DNA of 64,000 bases, from the NCBI GenBank assembly GCA_013400115.1, contig VXBP01003677.1, positions 62,001 to 126,000 on the forward strand. Reading direction: 5' to 3'. A program made the translations under genes and the position numbers. Under the pieces are notes generated by a model that searched no databases, was not told where the DNA came from, and saw only the letters and a list, made by a program, of their open reading frames with translations. Shown in pieces: positions 44,701 to 56,200 of the stretch (position 1 is the stretch's first letter; each line of letters begins with the position of its first letter). This DNA comes from Rhinopomastus cyanomelas. Lineage: Eukaryota > Chordata > Aves > Bucerotiformes > Rhinopomastidae.

Positions 44701-47152
44701 GCACTGGCCTTTCTCACCCGGCCTGTTTGCACGTCACCGTGTCCTGGTAGCCCCTGCCCAGTCAGCTCTGTGTGTGCAGATCCCCAGTGCCTGGCTTTGC
44801 TCCCGCAAGGGGCTGCTTCTCTCTCATCTCTCTCTCTTTTTGCTCACCAGGGACCCTTCAGTTCAGTCCTTTTCTCCATGACCTCCCAGCCTGATTTCTG
44901 GTGGCTCCAGAGCAGCACCTCTTCCTGCTAATAGTAGGAACATGGAGTGGCCAGGCTGGGCTGGGATTGGGTGGCCAGCTGACAGAGATGCCATCCTTGT
45001 CCCATCACAGAACAGAGAGGGGTTTCATTGGGTCCAGTTCTAAGCTAAACCAAGGGTTAGACATGAAGTCACACCTGGGGGAAAAGCTAGGGACAGAAGC
45101 AGAGGGCAGAGTCACTGTGGAGAGCCAGCTGTGTCTAGCCCATGGCTTGTGGATGACATCCTGGGGAGGAAATGCTCCACTTACTACGGCCTCCAGCCAC
45201 AGGGAGTTGACTGGCGAGGCCAAATGTAAAGGTGAGGGCAGCTAAGGGTGAGGGCAGCTAAGGGTGAGGACCTGGGAGAGTGAAGCATGATGTTGCCTGT
45301 GGGATGTTACTTGCTCAGTGTCATAAGTGACCAGGGAACCTCATCTCTGGCCACTGAGAGGTTGCAAGCTCAAGGGGTGGAAAGATGTGACAGAGAATGA
45401 CTCTTTCTCTTCCCTCTCCACGTCCTGCTCCCTGCTCCGTGGCTGCAGGAGGCTTCAGGCTACCCAACACAGGCTCTGCAGCCTATCCCTCCTTGTAGGT
45501 TTTATCCAGCCCCAGGTGTGGGGATAAGACTGGGACTGAGCAGTGGGGTGTGTGGAGCTCTTGGAGTAGCTGAACCTCATTAGGAGTTTGGGAAGGCTCA
45601 GCCTTGCTGTAACTTATGCCCAAGACATCCTCCAGCTGAGCCAGGAGTGAGAAGGTGTTTGGCTTCCCACTGGGACACAGACAGTCACAGGGGGCTTTCT
45701 TGTCTGCAGCCAGTGACTTTGCAGGCCAGTTGTCACCGACTTCACAGTCTGCTGGCTGAGAGTAAGTGCCACAGGACCTACCTGGGTCCATCTTCCTCTG
45801 TCAGCTGGTCCACGTGTGTGGGGTAGAGGAGACAGCTGCAGCTCTTGAGCTTCCCGTGGATGCAGAAAGCACAGGACAGCGCTGTGAATGTGGGCAGCAC
45901 GAGGGGGCATCTCTGGCTGCACTGGCAGGGTGAGGTGTAGCTCAGGCTCACTGTTTGCTGTGCTCTTCAGACGTGGGACGTCGGGCATCCGAGGCACCTC
46001 CTTTCTTCTTCGAGGCAAAGGGTGGTGTCCTAGTAGAATAGGGAAGCTGTGGTGTAGGGACCACAGTCCCCCACAGAGATCAGGGAGCTGTCTGTCGCTG
46101 TCAGGCTTTTGCAGAGCTTGGATGAGGAAGGACTCGGAGCCCCGTTAGTAAGACAGAGGCTCCTAACTCACCTGGGTGCCTTGTGAGCTCTTCCTGTGTG
46201 TGTGTGTGTGTGCGGTGCCTCCTGCTCCGCTTCCACCTCTCCGATTGCCCAGCCCAGGTTGGTCACTGCTGCCTCTCTTTCCTCAGCAGAAATCAGGAGG
46301 TTTCCAGCAGCCCCCCGAACTCTTCCCCCGGTGAGTGAGGCGTGCAGATCCTCTCTGGGCAGGGAGGGGTTTGCCCCTTGTTCTGGGTGTGGGAGGAACG
46401 GGGAGGTGTCTGGGGGAAAGCGATGTGCTGCACCTCCGCTGCCGGGACAGGAGGCTGGGGGGGCCACTCTGTGCTAAGTGGGAAGGCTCTGTCCTTCCTC
46501 TGGTGGTACAAGACAGGATCCGAGGGCCCTAAGCCCACAGCCAGATGTGCATGCTCCTCCTTCACACCCCTTCTGGAAGAGCTGGACAGCAGCTGGCGGC
46601 CTGAGCGTGGGGCTGTGTGAGCTGAGCAGCTCTGCCTGCTTGCAGAGGGCCAGGGCATCGGGGAGGTGGCTTCTGGCTTTGAAGAGTCAGGTCTGCGGGG
46701 ATGAGCTTTGCCGTAACCCCCCCTGCAGCTGGGTTGGGGTCTCCATGTTTCTGGGATCGTGCTGTTGCCTCTCTGGCTCCCTGACTCCTTGCTTGGAGGG
46801 TTGGGGGCCACGAGTGTGCAGTGCTTGGGGCCCTTCTTCATCCAGTAGGAGAGGGAGGGTGAGAAGCCCCGAGGAGGACCCAAGGGGAACCACATGGGAG
46901 CCTGCAGCAGAGTGTGTTAAGGAGGGAGAAACCCTGCTCAGCAGCCAGCATGACCACACTCTCTTGCTCGTCATGGAGGTGGCCCTCTGGCAGGACTAAA
47001 TAGCCTTTGCTTGGTCAGCAGGGCTCCTGCGTGGCCTCAGCAGATTTCCTGATGCTTGCCTCTTTCCTTGCCCTTCCAGAGGCACTAACCCCTTTGCCAC
47101 AGTCAAGCTGCGTCCCACCGTCACCAACGACCGCTCGGCACCCATCATCTGA
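35708..47152 (+). CDS. BAIAP2L2: BAIAP2L2 (Pinkbar), I-BAR and SH3 protein (complete, 13 coding exons)
   Basis: An IRSp53/MIM-family protein whose I-BAR (IMD) domain shapes membranes; in mammals it acts at epithelial junctions and in hair-cell stereocilia. Coding exons: 35708-35746, 36581-36656, 36887-36973, 38413-38474, 38915-38986, 40652-40768, 41127-41273, 41621-41773, 42001-42139 (or 42148), 43070-43295, 44070-44141, 44415-44589, 46290-46330 (or from 46287), 47080-47152. One 3'-terminal coding exon more than the call's core count results if every listed block is counted. The minimal model gives 492 residues. The IMD spans about 1-230 (FNPALENLVYLGNNYLRAF, LLQHMEKNTKMDVQFIS). The SH3 domain is at about 328-385 (AQNGWLYGKLDG, CGWFPEAYVKPLEG). 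The C-terminus is TNPFATVKLRPTVTNDRS. Human starts MAPEM before the matching MD; here no in-frame upstream ATG is near, so the first M is used. A CR1 pair fills most of the intron after 38986. Confidence 0.95.
37549..37950 (+). mobile_element. CR1 LINE 3' fragment flanked by a 12-bp direct repeat
   Basis: A sense copy of the dominant subfamily in a BAIAP2L2 intron. The ORF2 C-terminus is open over about 100 codons (EERLRELGLLSLEKRRLRGD to ESPSLETFKTCLDV). The same 12 bases, ATCTTCTGCAAC, occur at 37523-37534 and 37949-37960, on both sides of the element. Confidence 0.94.
39041..39818 (+). mobile_element. CR1 LINE, longest copy in the window, frame broken
   Basis: A sense copy in the BAIAP2L2 intron after exon 38915-38986. 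Its 5' side reaches further into ORF2 than the others (GAGGCCACCCAGAGGGACCT, GGTGAATGGATTGAGAATAG). Its 3' part resembles the 5985-6365 subfamily (GTGCTGAGGCAGTGGAAGGA). It ends ATTCTATGATTCCAT. It starts only about 55 bases after the exon's splice donor. Confidence 0.92.
39890..40444 (+). mobile_element. CR1 LINE 3' fragment (dominant subfamily)
   Basis: A sense copy in the same BAIAP2L2 intron, about 70 bases after the previous copy. The frame 39881-40369 is open for most of the RT C-terminus (AQLRPHLECCVQFWAPHFKR to RNFFPVRVTEPWKGL). It ends CCCTAATGATTGTGTGATTC. Confidence 0.94.
42306..42656 (+). mobile_element. CR1 LINE 3' fragment (dominant subfamily)
   Basis: A sense copy in the intron between BAIAP2L2 exons at 42001 and 43070. 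It encodes NVDKYVKGGCQEDGARLCSV and RNFFPVRVTEHWKGLPRG. A stop follows ESPFL. Confidence 0.93.
43060..44060. other. Intragenic CpG-rich block around the BAIAP2L2 SH3 exon
   Basis: The exon 43070-43295 and the following intron are visibly GC- and CpG-rich compared with the neighbouring introns (runs such as GGCGAGGCCAGCGGCGGCGG). No start codon exon or known alternative promoter is evident. It could be an intragenic CpG island. Confidence 0.5.
45231..45269 (+). repeat. 16-bp tandem repeat, about 2.4 copies
   Basis: The unit GGTGAGGGCAGCTAAG is repeated at 45231, 45247 and partly at 45263 without mismatch, inside a BAIAP2L2 intron. Confidence 0.9.
46195..46212 (+). repeat. (TG)9 microsatellite
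   Basis: Nine uninterrupted TG units lie about 75 bases upstream of the BAIAP2L2 exon beginning at 46287/46290. Confidence 0.95.
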
Positions 47153-47860
47153 CGCAGCGGTGCCGCCATCGGCGGGGACTCACAGCAGGGAAGGGAGGGG
47201 CACACAAGTGACCCCCAGCTGGGCAGCGACCGCTCAAGGAGGACCCTCTCTTTACCCCTCCCTCACCTCCGTGACACCAGGACCTGACCCACCTGGCTGG
47301 CTGGTGTCCTTCAGCCAGCAGCAGATCTCTGCTGCTCTTTGTGGATTGTCTCACCCCCCCCACTCCCCTTGTGATGTTACTGCACGTGAGTGGGAGAAGT
47401 TTGATGCTACTGGTGATGGTGGCCTGGGAGAGGGGGTGCTACTGGTCTGGGAGGTGGAAGGATGGATGGGATTGATAACCTGCAGCACGGGGCGGTGATG
47501 GTGGGGTGGTGAAGGCAACGCTTTGCTTGCCCTGCCGTGGGCAGAGGATGTTCAGGGACCAGAAAAATGAACCCCAAAGGGAAGAGGCCCCAAGAAGGCT
47601 TCTGGTGACTCGCTGCTGCAGCTGATGGGATCTGCAGCGTGCGGCTCTCTGCTCCTGACCCCTTTGGGAACCATGTCCACTTGCAGCAGCATCTGCTCCT
47701 CGCCTCTAGCCAAGCCCCTTCCCCCTTGCTGTGGGCAGCGGGGGCAAGGTGGGAGCCGGTGCCAGCCCTCGGCACCACTGACCTGCTCCTTCGCCTCTTG
47801 TCCTGTGGAAAAGGTTTGCTGGGGTATTTTTTAAATAAAAAGGAGACCTCTGCTTCTGTA
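47153..47860 (+). other. BAIAP2L2: BAIAP2L2 3' untranslated region with poly(A) signal
   Basis: Non-coding sequence after the BAIAP2L2 stop up to AATAAA at 47834-47839, which sits in TTTTTTAAATAAAAAGG. No CR1. The cleavage site is estimated. Confidence 0.75.
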
Positions 47861-49785
47861 GCTGTGCCAGTGGCCAGGGCATCACCTCCATCAGACACGG
47901 GGTCCCTGCCAGCACGGGGGCTGCCATGGCTGGTCCATGGTGGGGGTGTTGAAAGCTGTGGTGCCGTGGCTCTGGAGACCACAGCTGCCAGCCCAAGGGC
48001 CAGGGTGGGCGTGAAGGGCACGAGAGGGGCGCGCAGCTCACTGCTGGCCACCCGTGCCCCCTCCCCCTGGATCTGCTGGTGCTGGAGGGAATTAAGTCCC
48101 CATGTCCCAGGGACAAAGCCCTAATGGCTACTGAAGGCCCATGAGCCCCATGGACCCCCCCCAGAGCTGCTCAGTGTGTGGGGGAAACTCCTGGGAGCAG
48201 CTCAGCCCCACCACTGGGGATGCCCGGTGTGTGCCGGGGAGCCCTCGCAGGAGAGGTGGTGATGGGCAAGGGAGGGAGCACGAGTGGCTGCTGGGGCTTG
48301 AGCTGATTAGCCTTATTAATAGAAATTAAACCCGGGCTGTGAGGGCTGCAAAGCCCCCGCAGCCCCCCCTGCTCCTGCCCCAGCACCAGGAGGCTTGAGG
48401 GGCTTTGGGGGTTGATAGCCTGAGGCTTTTGCTCCTGGGCTGAGCTGGGACCCCCTCTTTGGAAGCAAAATGGGTTCCCCCCTCCATGTGTGAGTGGAGA
48501 CCGGCTCATCCCTGGCACCAGCCAGACTCCCTCCTGGGTGGCAGCCACTGAGGTGGGGATGGTCCTGCGGGCAGGTTAGTGAGCTGCTGGGGTGGGCTGG
48601 ATCATCACTTGGGACCTTGGCCAGGAGGGACTCCTTGGCCGGTCCACCTGGCTCTTCTGGGTGCGTGCCCTGCAGAACCACAGCGGCTCTTCTGGGTGGG
48701 GGCTGGGGGAAGCTGCAGGGGGCTTCAAAAGCAGCCCCTTCCCCCACTGGGGAGCCCAAACCATGGGCACATGCCCTCAGCCTCCAGCGCCCCATCCCCA
48801 CAGCACCCTCGTTCCTGGCTGAGGAAGCTCACCCTGTCCCCCCTGCTCCAAACTCAGCCCCTCCAAGCATCCCCCCACCAGCCTGTCCCACTCCACTGGG
48901 GAAAAGCAGGGAGCCCCTGGCCAGTGGGATTACTGGGGGATTCAGGCTGCCACCTCCTCCCCATTGGCTGGAAAAGCCTCTTAAAAGTGGACAAGTGCTT
49001 TCTGCCTGCTCAGCACCCGCCAGGCTCCGCAGACCTGAAGCCGTAAGCAGCTGCTGACCCACATCTACGCTGGTAACGCTGTGGGGCACTGCCTGCGCCC
49101 ACAGGAGGCGAGCGGCTCCCCCCCACAGGGTGCCCCTCCAGACTGGGCACGGGCAGCTTCGCTGGGCTGGAGCTGGAGACCAGGGGCTGAGAGGAGGAGC
49201 AGTTCCCCGGAGAGGACGTAGCTGTCCCGAAGGAAAGAGTGGGGCGCAAGACACTGCTTGGTGGGTGCTGCAGGCGTCACCCCGTGCCCAGCTGCCGCTG
49301 AGCCCACCATGGAGCAAGGAGCCAGCAGGACCATCTAACCAAGAGCCCACATCCAGAGCCAGGAAGTGCTAGCCAGAGGGAGAGCTGCTGACCACCCCAC
49401 TTGGCCCTTGGAGGCTTCAGCCCGCGCTTGGAGGTCGTCGCTTCGCCGCGCAGGTCAGTGGCACCTGGCACCAGCTGCTGGGGGGACAGTGTGTCCTGGG
49501 CCCACACTCACTTAACTCTTCAGTGAAAGCTTCCCCCAGGGTGTTGACTGTGGGCTGGAGGGGCTGCTGGCACAAATCATGGTCCATTTGTGTTGTGTGG
49601 TGGCACTGGGGGCTACCCCAGCACTTGTGTGGGGTCTCTCGTGTGCGGCGTGCCTGGCACAGGGGGGCTCTGCTGGGCATCCCCCAGCACTGGCTAGTCC
49701 ATGCTCTACGTGCATCCAAGGACCAGCAGTCACAGCTGAACTTGCCGGGGCTTTCACCCTCCCAACCTGGACTGGGGAATTGTGG

Positions 49786-50386
49786 TGTCATCCTGCGGTG
49801 GATCAGAACGGGGGGTGGTTAGGAGATTGAAAGAGGTTCTCCTCCACCTCTGCTCTGCCCTGGTGAGACCACAGCTGGAATCTTGTGTCCGGTTCTGGGT
49901 CCCTCAGTTCCAGAAGGGGACAGAACTGCTGGAGAGAGTCCAGCGTGGAGACACAGAGATGGTGAAGGGAGTGGAGCATCTCCCTGATGAGGAAAGGCTG
50001 AGGGAGCTGGGTCTCTTGAGCTTGGAGAGAAGGAGACTGAGGGGTGACCTCATTAATGTTGATAAAAATGTGACGGGTGGGTGTCAGGAGGATGGAGCCA
50101 GGCTCTGCTCAGGGGCATCTAGTGATAGGACAAGGGGCAGTGGGTGTGAGCTGGAACAGAGGAGGTTCCACATCAATATGAGAAGGAACTTCTTCATGGT
50201 GAGTGTGACAGAGCACTGGCAGGGGCTGCCCATGGAGGTTGTGGAGTCTCCTTCTCTGGAGACATTTAAAACCCACCTGGACATGTTCCTGTGTGACTTG
50301 GTCTGGGTGATGCTGCTGTGGCAGGGGATTGGCCTAGATGACCTTTCAAGGTCCTTTCCAATCCCTAAAGTTCTGTGGATCTGTGG
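49786..50386 (+). mobile_element. CR1 LINE with open ~200-codon ORF2 C-terminus
   Basis: A sense, 5'-truncated copy of the dominant subfamily. The frame 49782-50420 stays open through LVRPQLESCVRFWVPQFQKG, LLSLERRRLRGDLINVDKNV and ETFKTHLDMFLCDLVWV. The tail is degenerate (CCCTAAAGTTCTGTGGATC). Confidence 0.94.
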
Positions 50387-51040
50387 AAGTCTCCTGGCCT
50401 CCACGTGCCGCCAGCGCTGAGGCAGTGCCTGCTCTGGCCCTCGTGCCTGTGATGCAGGGAAGGGGCAGGTGCCCATGTAGAGCGTGTTTAGGTGCGTGTG
50501 AACTTCCACATGGTGCTGTCACCCGTGCATAAAGCTTCTTAACCGAGGAGAAGCTGCAGAGTGTGCAAAGCCAGGTGCAGGGCAGGTGGTGGGGCACCAT
50601 GTGCAGCCAGAAGCTCAAGAGCTGGAGCATATGCACCGTGGTGGTAGGAACAAGGCAGCTCTGAAGTGCCTGGCTGAGAGCTGGGGTAGGTCTCCAATGG
50701 AGTTGTGCTATAGCACATTGGCCTTGGAGTCATCTCCAGGGCTGAGCTTCTCTGGTGGACCTCATTTTTTCACCCAAAGTCCAGCTGCAGGCAGGCACAA
50801 ACCTCCTGCTGCACAGTTCAGCAGCACTGAGCAAGTGGCTTCTGCAGAGGTACCTCCCCAGCTCCAAACCCAGACAGGACCGGTGGATGTTTGTCTCATG
50901 TGCTCTTCCAAATCAACCACCGTTGGCTAAAATCTCTGAAGAGGCAAATGTTTCTCAGCTGGGAAACTGGGGGAGGAAAAAGAGAAGTTGTGGTGGTTTG
51001 ATCGATTGATTGATCTGTGGTGGCATTTGGGCTCCGATAA

Positions 51041-51233
51041 TCCCAGTGAGGGTGACAGAGCACTGGAAGGGGCTGCCCAGGGGGGTTGTGGAGTCTCCTT
51101 CACTGGAGATGTTTAAAACCCACCTGGATGTGTTCCTCTGTGACTTGCTCTAGATGATCCTGCTGTGGCAGGGGATGGGACTGAATGATCTTCTGAGGTC
51201 CCCTCCAATCCCTAATGTTCTATGATTCTATGA
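51041..51233 (+). mobile_element. CR1 LINE 3' end
   Basis: A sense copy of 193 bases from TCCCAGTGAGGGTGACAGAG to TTCTATGATTCTATG. It directly abuts an inverted CR1. Confidence 0.94.
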
Positions 51234-51600
51234 ATCAGTGTCATAGGGTTGGAAGGGACCTCCAGGGATCACACAGTCCAACCCCTTACAACAAGCAGGG
51301 ACATCACTCACTAGATCAGGTTGCCCAGAGCCCCATCCAGCTGGACCTTAAACATCTCCGGTGACGAGGCCTTGCCCACCTCTCTAGGCAGCCTGTTCCA
51401 GCGATCCACCACCCTCAGATCAGAGAACTTTTCCTGATGTCCAGCCCAAATCTACCCTTTTCTAGCTTAAAACCATCACCCCTCATCCTGTCACTCCATG
51501 CCCTTGTGACCAGTTCTTCCCCAGCCTTATGTGACCAGCCTTCTTCCCCAGCCCTTTCAGGTGCTGGAAGGTGGCTAGGAAGTCTTTGGAGATGCTAGGT
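51234..51600 (-). mobile_element. CR1 LINE 3' fragment, inverted, older subfamily
   Basis: An inverted copy starting GTCATAGGGTTGGAAGGGAC, with AGGTTGCCCAGAGCCCCATC and AGGCAGCCTGTTCCAGCGAT. Its sequence differs clearly from the sense copy it abuts, so this is not a simple inverted duplication. Confidence 0.9.
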
Positions 51601-52808
51601 AGTGGGCAGTCTCCTGAAGTAGCTCTGTGCAGCAGATGGGGCGGTGGTGGAGCACCAGCACTGATGGAGAAGCAGTTGTGCTTTTGCAGCAGGACACCTC
51701 TGTAGAGCAGCCTCACCCTCTCCTCCATAGATTAACCCTGGCTTGGGCATCTGACTGAAACTAGGCAGCCAAGGCCATTCTTGGCCTCCTCACAGTGATG
51801 CTCTGTGGGGTTAAGTGCTGTTGCCCTTGCTGAGGAGCCCAGAGCCGACTTAAATGTCTTGCAAGTCCCTCCATCCCCTAAACTACAGCCTCAGATCCCT
51901 CCCAGAGCAAGTGCCAGCCCCGTGAGGGACCAGCTCCTTCCCTTGTCCCCAGGATTCAGGAGTGCCAGGAGCACTTGGGCTCTGCCCTGTCTCGTGCCAC
52001 CCACGCTTTTGCCTAAAGACTTTGCACTTGTTCAATGTCCAGGGCAAGAGCAGCTACAGGAATCAGCTCCTCCATCGCTTGGAGGATGTGAGGAAGAGGA
52101 AAGCACCCAGATCTAGAACCTCCAGGTGCCAGCCCTCTGTGTCTTGTCCACAGGACTGTGTCCCTTGGCAGTCTCCAGCTGGCATCACCCATAGCTGCCA
52201 GGGCCAAGGGACGGGGACGTTGCCGCCGTCTTGTAGCCATTCAGCTGAGGTTGCTTGTGAGGAGTGAGGGTCCACGTAGTGCTACCGGCAGGATGGTGGT
52301 AGAGGACAGGAGACCCAACAGAGCTCAGCTCAGGCATGGAGAAAGGTCCCCTGGCATCCTCATGCTGCTTGGGAGCATCTGTAGTCAAACTCCAGTGATG
52401 GGAACAAGCCCGTGTGAGCAGTGTCTGAGGCCAGGGCTACAGGAAGGGGGATGGTGGCTAGCTGGTGTGTGAGGGGGGAAGGAGGAAAACAGACCCAGGG
52501 CAGCCAGCTGGAGCAGAATTCCTGGGCAGCTTAAGAGCCCAAAGCACAACTCACGAGACATCCCCTCTAATTCCCTTCTGCTCCCCCTCAGGCTTTGTTC
52601 CGGCGCCTCGGTGTGGGTACGGAGCCCTAATCTCCCTGGCATGCAAATAGCCGCCGGCTTGCCACGCTCTCCCCCTTCACCCACTTCCCAAAGCTGGCAG
52701 AAGGGAGGGTGAGGGAGAGGAAAGCACCGTGGGCTTCATGGAGCTTCTGTGCCTCACTGCTGGGGGCTCCTCTAGCAGAGCCAGGTCCTTCTGGACTCCC
52801 AGATGGGG

Positions 52809-52814
52809 CACGTG
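52809..52814. promoter_or_regulatory. Palindromic E-box CACGTG upstream of SLC16A8
   Basis: A perfect CACGTG lies about 440 bases before the SLC16A8 ATG. This is the MITF/USF class of E-box. SLC16A8 is a retinal pigment epithelium gene and MITF is a known regulator of that cell type, so the link is plausible but unproven. Confidence 0.35.
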
Positions 52815-53255
52815 AGGGTGAGAGAGGCTCCAAGGAAGGTCTTGGGAGGCACAAGGGGCTGACACCGCTGGCTCTCGCTTCACACCAGCCTGTAGGCGAA
52901 GCTGCGGTTGCTGATGCCCCACCAGTCAGATGCAGCTCTCTGGTCTCAGCTGGAAGCTGGGGACTGCTCTTGACTGGGTTGTGGAGCTGTGGGCTGCCCC
53001 AAGCTCAGGGGGAGCTTCCCACCTCTGCCCAGCCACGGCTTGACCTCACACTCTGAAGAGATCCTGCAAGACGAAGGTGCGGTGAGGCTCTCAGAGCTTG
53101 GAGGTGGTGGGCACCAAGGAAAACCTTGTAGTAAGTGTTCGCCTGCTCTGCTCTTCTTACAGCACCTGGAGATGTCTCTCTCTTTTTGTTCTGTCTTTGT
53201 CTCCCTCCATTGCCCTGCCTCCTCCTGGCCTGGCTTCTCCCTCCCAGGCTAGACG

Positions 53256-56200
53256 ATGGGGAGACGTGACCCAGAGGAAGGGCATCTCCCAGCTCCTGTG
53301 AAGCCCCCAGATGGTGGCTGGGGCTGGATTGTGCTCTTCGGCTGTTTCGTGATCACCGGCTTCTCCTACGCCTTCCCGAAAGCTGTCAGCGTCTACTTCA
53401 AGGAGCTCATGAAGGACTTCCACGTGGGCTACAGTGACACAGCCTGGATCTCCTCCATTATGCTGGCCATGCTCTATGGAACAGGTGATGCCTGGATCTA
53501 CTTCCCCCTCCCCAGTCTGTGTGTGCCCACTGACCTGGGTCAGGAGCCGACCCGGAGCACATGTGTGTCCCACCAGTTCTCTTCTAGAAGGGCTGCAGCT
53601 CACACCCCCATGTCTTCCATCCTAGGAGGTCTCAGGGGTATTTCAGACAGCTGACACGGGGTTTGCTCCAACTGCTTGGTCCCAGGGTACGGGGGGCTGA
53701 GGCAGGGCACCTCAGCCTCTCTCTCCCTTGGTGGGACATGATGGAGATGTATCTAAGCACCCAAGCAGTGACCTCCATCCCTAGTGTTTCCCCCACACCC
53801 AAAGTCCTGCTTGGTTTGGTGGCCCCTTCCCAGTTGTCCTATCTCCTTCTGGTGTCCTAATCCATCTCCTGTGCTTCCTCCCAGGACCAGTGTGCAGCAT
53901 CATGGTGAACCAGTTTGGCTGCCGGCCTGTGATGCTTATCGGTGGGCTGCTAGCTTCTGCTGGGATGATCCTGGCATCTTTCACCACCAACATCATTGAG
54001 CTTTACCTGACAGCTGGTGTGCTGACAGGTGAGAGCCCCAGCAGCTGGGAGGGCACGCCAGCCGTGTTGCGGCTCCCTTTAGCACTGCTGCGGCCAGCGT
54101 CGGGTCTCCCCTCATCTATTTGTCCCTGCTCATGGGAGGCAGCTAGTCCTGAACATTGTGCACCTGTGGGAGATGTAGCTGCTGGATCTAACCAGGCAGG
54201 TCCTGTGGCTGAGGGGAGAGGGACAAAGGAGATATCACAGAATCATAAAATCATTAGGGATTGGAAGGGACCTTGAAAGATCATCCAGTCCAATCCCTCT
54301 TCCAGAGCAGGATCATCTAGACCAAGTCCCACAGGCACATGTCCAGGTGGGTCTTAAACTTCTCCAGAGAAGGAGACTCCACCAGAACCCTGGGCATGTA
54401 AGCGATGCTCAGTGATCATGGCAAATGGAGGGGTATCATCATCCAGAGGTAGGGGAAAGAGACAAAGCTCCTGTTTAAAGCCCAGGTCCTGCCTCAACAT
54501 TGCCACGGCCACCCGAGTCAAACAGCCTTCAGGCTGAACCTCAGGTCTAGCACAGTCTGAGGGGAGTTTTCAGCTTGTTGTGACCCACATCTCACGTTGT
54601 CTCCTGGTTCTCACCCTCACGTAGGTCTGGGTATGGCCCTGAACTTCCAGCCCTCGCTGATCATGCTGGGCACCTACTTCGACAAGCGTCGTCCTCTTGC
54701 CAATGGACTGGCAGCCGCTGGGAGCCCAGTCTTCCTTTCCTCCCTCTCTCCACTGGGGCAAGTGCTGCTGGAGAAGTTTGGCTGGCGAGGAGGGTTCCTC
54801 ATCATGGGGGGCCTTCTTCTTAATTGCTGCACTTGCGGGGCGGTCATGAGACCCCTGGATATGGGCATGAAGCGGAAGATGGAGAAAGCTCAGGACAAGT
54901 ACGAAGCCAAGGAGATGCTGCCCATTGGAGGGAAATCAGAGGAGGGAATCAGCACCACTGATGGAACCAAGAAAGCAAAGAAGGTCAAAAAGAAGCCCAA
55001 GAAAGGAAAGAAGCTTCTGGATTTCAGTATCTTTTCCAATCGAGGGTTCATCATTTACACTATTTCAAAGTTCATCCTGGTCTTGGGTCTCTTCGTGCCC
55101 CCCATACTGCTGGTCAACTATGCCAAGGACACCGGCGTGCCGGACACCGAGGCGGCGTTCTTGCTCTCCATCATTGGCTTCATAGACATCTTTGCCCGCC
55201 CGGCCTGCGGCATGGTGGCGGGGCTGAAGTGGGTCCGTCCGCACGTGGCGTACCTGTTCAGCTTCGCCATGCTCTTCAACGGCTTGACGGACATCTGCAG
55301 CGCGAGGGCCAGCAACTACACCGGCCTGGTCATCTTCTGCGTCTTCTTTGGCATCTCGTACGGCATGGTGGGGGCACTGCAGTTCGAGGTGCTCATGGCC
55401 ATCGTTGGCTCCCAGAAGTTCTCCAGCGCCATCGGGCTGGTCCTACTTATCGAGGCTTTTGCTGTGCTCATCGGTCCCCCCTCTGCTGGTAGGTGTTTGG
55501 CTGCAGAACACGGGCGATTGGTTTGGCTACCAGGATGGGGCATGGGCACGGTGCTTGAGGAAAGATCCTGTTTCCTCTGGAGGCTGTAGTGAGAGCTTCT
55601 GGTCTCACCCCATGTGCTACAAACACCGTGTCTGAGCAGGGGGAAACGGTGGCCAGTGGTGCTGCTCTGCATGCCTTGCTCAGAGACAACCTCTGAGAGT
55701 CTTCAGTAGGACAAGGAGAGGGGCTTTCAACTCTTCCTCGGTGGCCATGGCCTTTAGGTCAGTACCTTGACCTCAGCTTCCGCTGGCCCCAGTCCCAAGG
55801 CACAAGTGCTTTGGCATCAGCCAAGTCAAAGCGGTCTCTATGGCCACCTAAGGCTTTTGCTTTTGTTTTTCAAGAGAACTGAGACACTCCCAGCTGCTTC
55901 ACCAGTCCAGTGGAGGCCACAGCTCCCACTAAGGTCCGTCCCCACAAACAGCCCCCAAACAGGCTGCTGAGCAGGGAGAGGCCCTTCACCCAAGAGGCTG
56001 TCCAAGTGGAGGCCAGTGACAAGTGGAGTCCCTCAGGGATCAGTCCTGGGACCAGTCTTGTCGGCTGGATGAGGCTCTGGCCAGCCTGATCTAGGGTGGG
56101 GTGTCCCTGCCCATGACGTGGAACTGGATGATCCTGTGGTCCCTTCTAACCCAGACTGACTCCATGACTTGGTCTGGGTGATGCTGCTGTGGCAGGGGGA

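Larger units (their letters stand above)
47861..53246. other. Intergenic region BAIAP2L2 - SLC16A8
   Basis: About 5.4 kb without a supported gene. Open frames exist on both strands but none resembles a known protein or is bounded by a consistent splice pattern. It contains CR1 copies at 49786-50386, 51041-51233 and 51234-51600. The last 650 bases carry candidate regulatory motifs for SLC16A8 (CTAATCT at 52627-52633, ATGCAAAT at 52641-52648, CACGTG at 52809-52814). A possible untranslated exon ends at 53130 before GTAAGT. Confidence 0.5.

Noticed and set aside
47407..48051. 214-codon minus-strand frame beyond BAIAP2L2
   Set aside because: Low-complexity composition, overlaps the BAIAP2L2 3'UTR, and no splice or homology support.
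53421..53430. Second CACGTG near SLC16A8
   Set aside because: It falls inside the coding sequence (PheHisValGly) and is explained by codons.
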